A stretch of DNA of 64,000 nt from Shinella zoogloeoides (GTDB taxonomy: Bacteria; Pseudomonadota; Alphaproteobacteria; Rhizobiales; Rhizobiaceae), in NCBI RefSeq assembly GCF_030733845.1, contig NZ_CP132311.1, positions 2,545,501 to 2,609,500 of the forward strand, read 5' to 3'. The translations under genes were made by a program, and so were the position numbers. Positions 52,646 to 60,402 of this stretch are shown piece after piece. A model generated the notes under the pieces. That model did not search any database, was not told where the DNA came from, and saw nothing but the letters and a program-made list of their open reading frames with translations. Every line of letters starts with the position of its first letter. Position 1 is the first letter of the stretch.

Positions 52646-53869
52646 TTGAAGCGATTTGAGATCATCGATGGCATGCGGGGCTATTTCCTTGTCTTCATGC
52701 TCATCAACCATCTGATTTTCGTCGGCGGCTACTGGATGATGGAAGTGAACCATCGCCAGTTCGCCTTTGTCGAAGACGCCCAGGGCTTCGTCTTCCTCTC
52801 CGGCCTGCTGATCGGCATGGTCTATGCCCGCAAGATGCTGAAATCCGGCTACGAGACGGGACGGCAACTGATCCACGGCCGCGCCTTCGAGCTCTATCGC
52901 TATGCCATGGGCACGGTGATGGCGGTGCTCGTGGTGCAGATGCTGCTGCCCGATGCCTACCGGCTCTGGTACAACTGGCTCGGCACGACGAATTTCGACG
53001 AGCCGCTGCGGCTGGCGGCGATCGCCACCTTCCTGTTCCAGCCGACCTTCATGGACATCCTGCCGCAATACATCGTCTACATGCTCTTCGCGCCGCCCCT
53101 CGTCTGGCTTTGCCTGCGCGGCAAATGGGCCCATGTTCTCGCCGGTTCGCTGATCGTCTGGATGGCCGGCCAGCTCGGCCTGCAACGCTTCGTCACCGAA
53201 CCGCTGAACATGTGGATCACCGGAACGGACGGCCAGGGCATCCGCGCCAGCTTCAACATGCTGGGCTGGCAGATCGTCTTCTTCTCGGCGATGGTGATCG
53301 GCGTGCTGACCGCTCAGGACAAGATCGATTGGCAACGCATCTTCTCGCCGGAAAAGACCCTGCTGCCGAAGGCGGCGCTCGCCATCTGCCTGTTCTTCCT
53401 GCCGCTACGCATCATCACCGCCTGGGACCTGCTGCCGCAGACCGTGCTCGACAAGTTCGCGACGATGGAGATCCGCGCCGATTTCGGCCCGGTCTATCTC
53501 CTGAACTTCGCCGCCGTCGCAACCGGCCTCGCCTGGCTGCTGATCGCCGGGCCGAAACACCACAATGTCTGGATCCGCGGCCTTGCCCGCGGGGTGACGG
53601 CCGTCTTCACGCTGCCCTTCCTGCGCCTGCTCGGCCGCCATTCGCTGCAGGTCTATGTCTGGCACGTCGCCATCGTCTACGCGGTCTACTATGCGGACGG
53701 CCGCACGCCGGCACTGTCGCAGCTCACCAAGACGACGATCGCCGTCGTCTGCATCGTGCTGCTTGCCTTGCCGGCGCTGTGGCGGGAACGCGAGCAGATT
53801 GTGGCGAGCCTGTTCGGCCAGTCGAAGGCGCAGCCCGTCAAGACGAAGCCTGGGCCGGCTGCTCGCTGA
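52646..53869 (+). CDS. opgC: OpgC protein (glucan modification, membrane acyltransferase-like)
   Basis: 407 aa from a TTG at 52646, chosen because GGAGC lies about 9 nt upstream and the product then begins MKRFEIIDGMRGYFLVFMLINHL, the OpgC N-terminus. About ten membrane helices. In relatives OpgC adds succinyl groups to periplasmic cyclic or osmoregulated glucans. The last 32 bp overlap the 3' end of rutR on the other strand. An EcfG-type promoter lies upstream. Confidence 0.85.
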   Translation: MKRFEIIDGMRGYFLVFMLINHLIFVGGYWMMEVNHRQFAFVEDAQGFVFLSGLLIGMVYARKMLKSGYETGRQLIHGRAFELYRYAMGTVMAVLVVQMLLPDAYRLWYNWLGTTNFDEPLRLAAIATFLFQPTFMDILPQYIVYMLFAPPLVWLCLRGKWAHVLAGSLIVWMAGQLGLQRFVTEPLNMWITGTDGQGIRASFNMLGWQIVFFSAMVIGVLTAQDKIDWQRIFSPEKTLLPKAALAICLFFLPLRIITAWDLLPQTVLDKFATMEIRADFGPVYLLNFAAVATGLAWLLIAGPKHHNVWIRGLARGVTAVFTLPFLRLLGRHSLQVYVWHVAIVYAVYYADGRTPALSQLTKTTIAVVCIVLLALPALWREREQIVASLFGQSKAQPVKTKPGPAAR

Positions 53870-54500
53870 TGTGAAGGCCGTTGAGGAAGAGCTGTTCGAG
53901 GAAGCGCGCCGCATCCTCGAACCGCCCGGCCCCCGCTTGGTCCTGTCCCAGCACCGCGCGCACCTGCACGTCGAAGTCGGCATAGTGCTGCGTCGTCGAC
54001 CAGATCGAGAAGATCAGGTGGTAGGGATCGCACTTGGCGATCTTGCCCGCCTTGGCCCAGGCCCGAATGACCTCCGCCTTCTCGTCGACGAGCGCCTTCA
54101 GCGGCCCCTTCAGCTCGTCCTCGATATTCGGCGCGCCTTGCAGGATCTCATTGGCGAAAAGCCGGCTTTCGCGCGGGAAATCGCGCGCCATTTCCAGCTT
54201 GCGGCGGATATAGCTGCGGATCTCCGAGACCGGGTTGCCCTCCGCATCGAATTCGCGCAGCGGATCGAGCCAGGTATCGAGCACGCGGGTGATGAGCGCG
54301 CGGTGCATCGTCTCCTTGGTGCGGAAATAGTAGAGCAGGTTCGGCTTGGACATGCCGGCGACCTCGGCGATCTGGTCCACCGTGGCGCCGCGGAAACCGT
54401 GGAGCGAGAAAACCTCCAGCGCCGCTTCGAGGATCTGCTCCTCCTTCGCTTCCTGGATGCGCGTGCGCCGCTGAGTCCTGGCCGCCCTCGGTAGTGCCAT
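53838..54500 (-). CDS. rutR: RutR-type TetR-family pyrimidine regulator
   Basis: 220 aa. Helix-turn-helix EEQILEAALEVFSLHGFRGATVDQIAEVAGMSKPNLLYYFRTKETMHRALI. The C-terminal domain PRESRLFANEILQGAPNIEDELKGPLKALVDEKAEVIRAWAKAGKIAKCDPYHLIFSIWSTTQHYADF is the RutR (TetR_C_3-type) ligand domain that senses uracil. It is divergent from pydC with a RutR-like box between them, so it probably controls pyrimidine degradation here. Confidence 0.88.
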   Translation of the reverse strand: MALPRAARTQRRTRIQEAKEEQILEAALEVFSLHGFRGATVDQIAEVAGMSKPNLLYYFRTKETMHRALITRVLDTWLDPLREFDAEGNPVSEIRSYIRRKLEMARDFPRESRLFANEILQGAPNIEDELKGPLKALVDEKAEVIRAWAKAGKIAKCDPYHLIFSIWSTTQHYADFDVQVRAVLGQDQAGAGRFEDAARFLEQLFLNGLHISEQPAQASS

Positions 54501-54633
54501 CGTGCCCCCTATGCCCCCTCCGCCGGCCCGAAAGTGCCGCCAAATTCACCAGTTTAACCCGTCGCCATTTTCTTGGGCGAAGCCCCAAGGTTTTTGGTTT
54601 TTCGGCTTGAGTGCCGCTACGGAAGCTGTAATG

Positions 54634-54649
54634 TTTACCAACCGGTCAA
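54634..54649. promoter_or_regulatory. RutR-like operator between rutR and pydC
   Basis: TTTACCAACCGGTCAA matches the RutR consensus TTGACCA-NN-TGGTCAA at 12 of 14 defined positions. It lies in the rutR/pydC divergent region. Confidence 0.6.
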
Positions 54650-54774
54650 ATTATCAGACAGTTATCAGGTAAAGGCAACTGCTCTGATCGGACGGCGCAA
54701 AACAAACAATCGCGCTGCCAGCCGGTGGGAACAAAATGGGGCTTCAAGAGCCCGAAGACGTGGGAGCATACGAC

Positions 54775-56025
54775 ATGGCCGCACCCGGCGAGAACATGCG
54801 TGTCAACGCGGACCGCCTGTGGGATTCCCTCATGGACATGGCGAAGATCGGCCCCGGCATCGCCGGCGGCAACAATCGCCAGACGCTGACCGATTCAGAC
54901 GCCGAAGGCCGCCGTCTCTTCCAGGCATGGTGCGACGATGCCGGCCTGACGATGGGCGTCGACACGATGGGCAACATGTTCATGACGCGCGCGGGCACCG
55001 ATCCGGACGCCCTGCCCGTCTATGTCGGCTCGCATCTCGATACGCAGCCGACCGGCGGCAAGTATGACGGCGTGCTCGGCGTGCTCTCCGGCCTCGAAGT
55101 CGTCCGCTCGCTGAACGATCTCGGCATCCAGACGAAGCACCCGATCGTCGTCACCAACTGGACGAACGAGGAAGGCGCCCGCTTCGCCCCCGCCATGCTC
55201 GCCTCCGGCGTTTTCGCCGGCGTGCACACGCAGGATTATGCCTATGGCCGCAAGGACCCGGAGGGAAAGACCTTCGGCGACGAGTTGAAACGCATCGGCT
55301 GGGTCGGCGACGAAGAGGTCGGCGCACGCAGGATGCACGCCTATTTCGAATATCACATCGAACAGGGGCCGATCCTCGAAGCCGAAAAGAAGGACATCGG
55401 CGTCGTCACCCACTGTCAGGGCCTGTGGTGGCTGGAGTTCACACTGACCGGCCGCGAGGCGCATACCGGCTCGACGCCGATGGCCATGCGCGTCAATGCC
55501 GGCCTTGCCATGTCCCGCATCCTCGAAATGGTGCAGACAGTCGCCATGGAGAATCAGCCGGGCGCCGTCGGCGGCGTCGGCCAGGTGTTCTTCTCGCCCA
55601 ACTCGCGCAACGTGCTGCCCGGCAAGGTCGTCTTCACCGTCGACATCCGCTCGCCCGACCAGAAGAAGCTCGACGGCATGCGCGCCCGCATCGAGGCGGA
55701 AGCGCCCGCCATTTGCGAGGCGCTCGGCGTCGGCTGTTCCGTCGAGGCGGTCGGCCATTTCGATCCCATCACCTTCGACCCGACGCTGGTCGCGACCGTG
55801 CGCAAGGCCGCCGAGGATCTCGGCTACAGCCACATGAACATCATCTCCGGCGCCGGCCACGACGCCTGCTGGGCCGCCAAGGTCGCCCCCGCCACGATGA
55901 TCATGTGCCCCTGCGTCGGCGGCCTCTCGCACAACGAGGCGGAGGACATCTCCAAGGAATGGGCCGCCGCCGGCGCCGACGTGCTGCTCCACGCGGTGAT
56001 CGAGACGGCGGGGATCGCGGAGTGA
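54775..56025 (+). CDS. pydC: Beta-ureidopropionase / Zn-dependent amidohydrolase
   Basis: 416 aa from the ATG at 54775, chosen because GGAG lies 8 nt upstream and MAAPGENMRVNADRLW is the family N-terminus; the in-frame ATG at 54736 is less likely. M20/HyuC-like metallohydrolase: metal ligands in VGSHLDTQPTGGKYDGVLGV, catalytic TNEEGARFAPAM, EYHIEQGPILE, the dimer-domain GREAHTGSTPM, and SGAGHDACWAAKVAP. It hydrolyses N-carbamoyl-beta-alanine, the last step of uracil degradation. Confidence 0.9.
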   Translation: MAAPGENMRVNADRLWDSLMDMAKIGPGIAGGNNRQTLTDSDAEGRRLFQAWCDDAGLTMGVDTMGNMFMTRAGTDPDALPVYVGSHLDTQPTGGKYDGVLGVLSGLEVVRSLNDLGIQTKHPIVVTNWTNEEGARFAPAMLASGVFAGVHTQDYAYGRKDPEGKTFGDELKRIGWVGDEEVGARRMHAYFEYHIEQGPILEAEKKDIGVVTHCQGLWWLEFTLTGREAHTGSTPMAMRVNAGLAMSRILEMVQTVAMENQPGAVGGVGQVFFSPNSRNVLPGKVVFTVDIRSPDQKKLDGMRARIEAEAPAICEALGVGCSVEAVGHFDPITFDPTLVATVRKAAEDLGYSHMNIISGAGHDACWAAKVAPATMIMCPCVGGLSHNEAEDISKEWAAAGADVLLHAVIETAGIAE

Positions 56026-56048
56026 TCGGATGCTTCTGGCGGTGAACA

Positions 56049-56228
56049 CCCCCTCATCCGACCCTTCGGGCCACCTTCTCCCCGTTGGGGAGAAGGGGAA
56101 GTGTGTTGCAACATCTTTGCTCAATCCGGCGCCGCATACGCCGAGCTGGAGAGAGAAGAAAAACGGTTCCGCAGATATCCCCTTCTCCCCAACGGGGAGA
56201 AGGTGGCCCGAAGGGTCGGATGAGGGGG
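56049..56228. repeat. Large inverted repeat directly upstream of a DUF559 gene
   Basis: Two nearly perfect 50-bp arms, 56049-56098 and 56179-56228, face each other across 80 bp. Each arm contains CCTCATCCGACCCTTCGGG, CCACCTTCTCCCC and an internal small hairpin (CCCCGTTGGGG). The right arm ends at GAGGGGGG just before the DUF559 ATG and serves as its ribosome-binding site. The motif is a familiar dispersed repeat of Rhizobiaceae genomes. Confidence 0.88.
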
Positions 56229-56230
56229 GC

Positions 56231-56671
56231 ATGCCGAACGCAACCGACATTACCAAGCGACGCCCCGGCAAAACCCGTCAAGCCCGCCGGCTGAGGCAGA
56301 TCGATACGGAAGAGGAACGCCGCCTCTGGAGCAACCTCCGGGACCGCCGACTGAACGGCTTCAAATTTTCTCGGCAAATACCTTTGGGCGTTTACTTCGT
56401 CGATTTTCTTTGTCGAGACCTACGCCTCGTCGTTGAGATCGATGGATTTCAACATGCCGAAATGCCGTCCGATGCCCTGCGAACCGATTGGCTCAACAGG
56501 AACGGCTATTCCATCCTTCGCTTCTGGAATCATGAGATCACGCAGGAACGCCGGGCTGTCCTTGATACGATCCTGGCAGCATTGACCGGCCAAATGACGG
56601 AACGTTGCAGGAACGCGAAATTCTATCCCGCCATTCCTGCTGAAACCCGAAAAACAGGGGAGCCATCATGA
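56231..56671 (+). CDS. DUF559 endonuclease-like protein (first copy)
   Basis: 146 aa. The PD-(D/E)XK-like DUF559 core is RRLWSNLRDRRLNGFKFSRQ, then IPLGVYFVDF, then LRLVVEIDGFQH, with putative catalytic Asp58, Glu69, Asp71 and His75. It is related to very-short-patch-repair-type nucleases. It lies between pydC and pydB, immediately after an inverted repeat, and its stop overlaps the pydB ATG by four bases. Function unknown. A diverged relative with the same layout is at 59684. Confidence 0.85.
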   Translation: MPNATDITKRRPGKTRQARRLRQIDTEEERRLWSNLRDRRLNGFKFSRQIPLGVYFVDFLCRDLRLVVEIDGFQHAEMPSDALRTDWLNRNGYSILRFWNHEITQERRAVLDTILAALTGQMTERCRNAKFYPAIPAETRKTGEPS

Positions 56672-58122
56672 GCACTGTCATCAAAGGCGGAACCATTGTC
56701 ACCGCCGACCTCACCTACAAGGCGGACGTAAAGATCGAGGGCGGCAGGATCGTCGAGATCGGCCCCAACCTCTCGGGAGACGAAGTGCTGGATGCGGCGG
56801 GCTGTTATGTCATGCCGGGCGGCATCGATCCGCATGTTCATCTCGAAATGCCCTTCATGGGCACCTATTCGGCCGACGACTTCGAGAGCGGCACCCGCGC
56901 CGGCCTTGCCGGCGGCACGACGATGGTGGTCGATTTCTGCCTGCCCGATCCCGGCCAGTCGCTGCTCGACGCGCTGAAGCGCTGGGACAACAAATCGACC
57001 CGCGCCAATTGCGATTACTCCTTCCACATGTCCGTCACCTGGTGGGGCGAGCAGGTCTTCGACGAGATGAAGACCGTGGTCGAGGAGAAGGGCATCAACA
57101 CCTTCAAGCACTTCATGGCCTATAAGGGCGCGCTGATGGTGAACGACGACGAGATGTTCGCCTCGTTCCAGCGCTGCGCCGCGCTCGGCGCCCTGCCGCT
57201 GGTCCATGCCGAAAACGGCGACGTGGTCGCCGCCATGCAGGCCAAACTGATGGACGAGGGCAACAACGGCCCGGAAGGCCACGCCTATTCGCGCCCGCCG
57301 TCGGTCGAGGGCGAGGCGACGAACCGCGCCATCATCATCGCCGACATGGCGGGCAGCCCCCTCTATGTCGTGCACACATCCTGCGAACAGGCGCACGAAG
57401 CCATCCGCCGCGCGCGCCAGAACGGCATGCGCGTCTATGGCGAACCGCTGATCCAGCATCTGACGCTCGACGAGAGCGAATATTTCAACAAGGACTGGGA
57501 CCATTCCGCCCGCCGCGTCATGAGCCCGCCATTCCGCAACAAGCAGCATCAGGATTCGCTTTGGGCCGGCCTTGCGAGCGGTTCGCTGCAGGTGGTGGCG
57601 ACCGACCATTGCGCCTTCACGACCGACCAGAAGCGCACCGGGCTCGGCGACTTCCGCAAGATCCCGAACGGCACCGGCGGCCTCGAAGACCGCATGCCGA
57701 TGCTCTGGACCCACGGCGTCAACACCGGCCGCCTCACCATGAACGAGTTCGTCGCCGTCACCTCGACCAATATCGCGAAGATCCTCAACGTCTATCCGCG
57801 AAAGGGCGCCATCCTCGTCGGCGCCGATGCCGACATCGTGGTGTGGGACCCGAAGCGCTCCAAGACGATTTCCGCCGGCAGCCAGCAATCCTCCATCGAT
57901 TACAACGTCTTCGAGGGCAAGCAGGTGACCGGCCTGCCGCGTTACACGCTGACGCGCGGCGTCGTCGCCATCGAGGAAAGCACCGTGAAGACGCGCGAAG
58001 GCCACGGCCAGTTCGTCAAACGCGAGCCCTTCACGGCCGTCAACAAGGCGCTGTCGACCTGGAAGGAAATCACCGCGCCGCGCAAGGTGGAGCGCAGCGG
58101 CATTCCGGCGAGCGGCGTCTGA
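56668..58122 (+). CDS. pydB: Dihydropyrimidinase (D-hydantoinase)
   Basis: 484 aa amidohydrolase. Metal ligands His56/His58 in GGIDPHVHLEM, the carboxylated lysine in FKHFMAYKGALM, LPLVHAENGD, YVVHTSCEQAHEAIRRARQNGM, and the Asp ligand in VATDHCAFTT. It opens the ring of dihydrouracil or dihydrothymine. The start overlaps the preceding DUF559 gene (ATGA), so translation is coupled to it. Also called hydA in some annotations. Confidence 0.93.
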   Translation: MSTVIKGGTIVTADLTYKADVKIEGGRIVEIGPNLSGDEVLDAAGCYVMPGGIDPHVHLEMPFMGTYSADDFESGTRAGLAGGTTMVVDFCLPDPGQSLLDALKRWDNKSTRANCDYSFHMSVTWWGEQVFDEMKTVVEEKGINTFKHFMAYKGALMVNDDEMFASFQRCAALGALPLVHAENGDVVAAMQAKLMDEGNNGPEGHAYSRPPSVEGEATNRAIIIADMAGSPLYVVHTSCEQAHEAIRRARQNGMRVYGEPLIQHLTLDESEYFNKDWDHSARRVMSPPFRNKQHQDSLWAGLASGSLQVVATDHCAFTTDQKRTGLGDFRKIPNGTGGLEDRMPMLWTHGVNTGRLTMNEFVAVTSTNIAKILNVYPRKGAILVGADADIVVWDPKRSKTISAGSQQSSIDYNVFEGKQVTGLPRYTLTRGVVAIEESTVKTREGHGQFVKREPFTAVNKALSTWKEITAPRKVERSGIPASGV

Positions 58123-58499
58123 TGCCTCCCGGCCCTGCGCTTTCCGCCCTTCTTCTCGGCATCGCGCTGGCCGGTCCGGCGGGGGCGGCGGCCGACATCG
58201 TCGATGGCAGCTACGGCGACAAGGAAGGCTGTCATTACGCCGAAACCGGCGAATCTTCCGGCGCCGACTTCTTCTTCCTGCTGAACAAGGAGGGCGTGAC
58301 CACCGCGGCCTCCTATTGCGAATTCAAGGGTGAGGGCAAAAAGGTCGGCGGCGCAAGCGTGGTCGCGGCCGAATGCCACGAGGAAGGATCCGAGGACGTC
58401 ACGCCCAACGAACTGACGCTGACGCCCGACGGCGGCGGCTATACGGTCAGCTTCCCCGACGGCACGCGCTGGGGGCCGCTGATGCGGTGCAATCCGTGA
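58122..58499 (+). CDS. Small secreted protein in the pyrimidine operon
   Basis: 125 aa with a signal peptide (MPPGPALSALLLGIALAGPAGAAA). The mature part has four cysteines (DKEGCHYAETGESSG, SYCEFKGEG, AAECHEEGS, GPLMRCNP) and looks like a small periplasmic beta-rich protein. The ATG shares one base with the pydB stop (TGATG). Not recognised; no reason to call it catalytic. Confidence 0.7.
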   Translation: MPPGPALSALLLGIALAGPAGAAADIVDGSYGDKEGCHYAETGESSGADFFFLLNKEGVTTAASYCEFKGEGKKVGGASVVAAECHEEGSEDVTPNELTLTPDGGGYTVSFPDGTRWGPLMRCNP

Positions 58500-58704
58500 G
58501 GGCTGGATGTACGGCGCGGCTCCCCCTCTGTCCGGGTAGCGCCCTCGAAACGGCAAGGGCCCGGCTTGCCGCGGCGAGTAGCACCAACCCCGCCTTTTCG
58601 TTCAAGATTTCCGTGCCCAAAGCGATAGTCCAGACAATGCCGATTGCAATGCCGGGAAGGGACATGCAGTCTGCCGAAAACCGCGCCGTGCGAGGCGCCG
58701 AAAG

Positions 58705-59502
58705 ATGAGCAGCATGGCTTCTTCCGATACTGTCGTGTCAGCCAGGGATCTCGGCCTTACCTTCCAGACCGCCGACGGCCCGGTCACGGCGCTGACCGGC
58801 GTCGATCTTTCCGTCGAGAAGGGTGATTTCGTCTCCTTCATCGGCCCTTCCGGCTGCGGCAAGACGACGTTCCTGCGCGTCATCGCCGATCTCGAAAAGC
58901 CGACCTCCGGCACGATCACCGTCAACGGCATGACGCCGGAGGAGGCCCGCAGGCGCCGCGCCTACGGCTATGTCTTCCAGGCCGCCGCCCTTTACCCCTG
59001 GCGCACCATCGAGAAGAACATCGCCCTGCCGCTGGAAATCATGGGCTATGCGCGGGACGAGCAGAAGGCGCGCATCGAGCGCACGCTCGATCTCGTCAAC
59101 CTCACCGGCTTCGGCAAGAAATATCCCTGGCAGCTTTCCGGCGGCATGCAGCAGCGCGCCTCCATCGCCCGCGCGCTCGCCTTCGACGCCGATCTTCTGC
59201 TGATGGACGAACCCTTCGGCGCGCTCGACGAGATCGTCCGCGATCACCTCAACGAACAGCTCCTGAAACTCTGGGCGCGCACGAACAAGACGATCTGCTT
59301 CGTCACCCACTCGATCCCCGAGGCGGTCTATCTCTCGACGAAGATCGTCGTCATGAGCCCCCGCCCCGGCCGCGTCACCGACATCATCGAATCGCCGCTC
59401 CCCAGGGAACGCCCCCTCGGCATCCGCGAGACGCCGCAATTCCTCGAAATCGCCCATCGCGTGCGCGAGGGCCTGCGCGCGGGGCATAGTTATGAGGAGT
59501 GA
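58705..59502 (+). CDS. ABC transporter ATPase (NitT/TauT type), pyrimidine-linked
   Basis: 265 aa. Walker A GPSGCGKTT, Q-loop YVFQAAALYPWRTIEKNI, signature LSGGMQQRASIARALA, Walker B LLMDEPFGALDE, switch histidine FVTHSIPEAVYLSTKIVVM. The SsuB/TauB/ThiZ-like sequence fits the permeases and NMT1-type binding protein downstream. It probably powers import of a pyrimidine or related compound; substrate inferred only from the operon. Confidence 0.87.
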   Translation: MSSMASSDTVVSARDLGLTFQTADGPVTALTGVDLSVEKGDFVSFIGPSGCGKTTFLRVIADLEKPTSGTITVNGMTPEEARRRRAYGYVFQAAALYPWRTIEKNIALPLEIMGYARDEQKARIERTLDLVNLTGFGKKYPWQLSGGMQQRASIARALAFDADLLLMDEPFGALDEIVRDHLNEQLLKLWARTNKTICFVTHSIPEAVYLSTKIVVMSPRPGRVTDIIESPLPRERPLGIRETPQFLEIAHRVREGLRAGHSYEE

Positions 59503-59521
59503 GGCTGTGAAATTGGCGAAA

Positions 59522-59679
59522 ACCCCTCCCCAACCCCTCCCCACAAGGGGGAGGGGCTTAAACCGCCGCCCTGTCTCTTTTCCTAAAGCCGTCGCTACTA
59601 GCAGCAGCGTTTCGGAACAAACACAATGGGAGCGTCATCGTAAGTCCCTCCCCCTTGTGGGGAGGGGTTGGGGAGGGGT
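59522..59679. repeat. Inverted repeat directly upstream of the second DUF559 gene
   Basis: Perfect 34-bp arms at 59522-59555 (ACCCCTCCCCAACCCCTCCC...) and 59646-59679 (...GTTGGGGAGGGGT) flank 90 bp. The right arm ends 4 bp before the DUF559 ATG. The sequence differs from the repeat at 56049, but the position and orientation relative to a DUF559 gene are the same. Confidence 0.9.
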
Positions 59680-59683
59680 CCTA

Positions 59684-60064
59684 ATGCCGCACTCGAATGT
59701 CTCACCAAAAACGAGAGCTCGCGCCAAAACCCTGCGCCGCGAACTGACGAAGGCGGAGCAGGCCATGTGGGACATCCTCCGCGACTTTCGCACCCGCGGC
59801 GCACGGTTTCGTCGGGAGACGCCGATCGGCCCTTACATCGCGGATTTTGCTTGGCTTTCAGCGCGGATGGTCATTGAGGTTGACGGAGACAGTCACGAAA
59901 CGGAAAGCGGCCGTCGCCACGATTTGCGTCGAGATGCATTTCTGAACTCACAGGGCTTCCTGGTCCTGCGTTTCGACAATGCTCAAATTCTCGACGGCCC
60001 GGACTATGTGGTCGTCACGATTGAAAACCACATAGTCGCCTATTTGACGAAGGAGCACGTCTGA
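59684..60064 (+). CDS. DUF559 endonuclease-like protein (second copy)
   Basis: 126 aa from the ATG at 59684. Core AEQAMWDILRDFRTRGARFRR, ETPIGPYIADF, RMVIEVDGDSHE, with putative catalytic Asp54, Glu65, Asp67 and His71, then FLNSQGFLVLRFDN. Clearly the same family as the protein at 56231 but well diverged. It sits between the ABC ATPase and the next gene, whose ATG its TGA overlaps (TGATG). Function unknown. Confidence 0.87.
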   Translation: MPHSNVSPKTRARAKTLRRELTKAEQAMWDILRDFRTRGARFRRETPIGPYIADFAWLSARMVIEVDGDSHETESGRRHDLRRDAFLNSQGFLVLRFDNAQILDGPDYVVVTIENHIVAYLTKEHV

Positions 60065-60399
60065 TGAAGCTCTCCTTCGTGCTCTGGCTGTTCGGCGCGA
60101 CGTTCGTCTTCATCGGCGCGGCATCCGCCTCGCGCGTCTATGTCGGCACGACCAACATCCTCTATCTCCTGCTCTCGCTGGCGCTCTATGTCGTCGGCAA
60201 CCTGATGATGCTGCGGCTGATGCGCGAGGGCGGGCTGGGCCTTGCCATATCGCTTTCCGCCATCACCCAGCTTCTCATCATCAACGTCATCGCCTTCCTG
60301 TTCTTCGGCGAGCGGCTGAGCGGCACCCAGCTTGCCGGCATCGGTCTCGGCATCCTTGCCATGGGGCTGATGCTGCTGCCCTCCCCGGCGCGGAGCTGA
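60064..60399 (+). CDS. Small EamA/SMR-like membrane protein
   Basis: 111 aa, four hydrophobic segments (FVLWLFGATFVFIGAASASRVY, LYLLLSLALYVVGNLMMLRLM, AISLSAITQLLIINVIAFLFFGERLSGTQLAGIGLGILAMGLMLL). The FFGERLSGTQLAGIGLGI end matches one EamA repeat or an SMR subunit, so it probably works as a dimer. It lies inside the ABC operon and may be a second route for the same substrate or its product. Confidence 0.7.
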   Translation: MKLSFVLWLFGATFVFIGAASASRVYVGTTNILYLLLSLALYVVGNLMMLRLMREGGLGLAISLSAITQLLIINVIAFLFFGERLSGTQLAGIGLGILAMGLMLLPSPARS

Positions 60400-60402
60400 G
60401 CC

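Noticed and set aside
58447..58665. Minus-strand frame with a hydrophobic segment resembling an SMR helix (GIAIGIVWTIALGTEILNEK)
   Set aside because: The likeness to an SMR pump C-terminal part is short, there is no start signal, and the frame runs into the 125-aa gene. It could be a pump remnant but is not supported enough to annotate.
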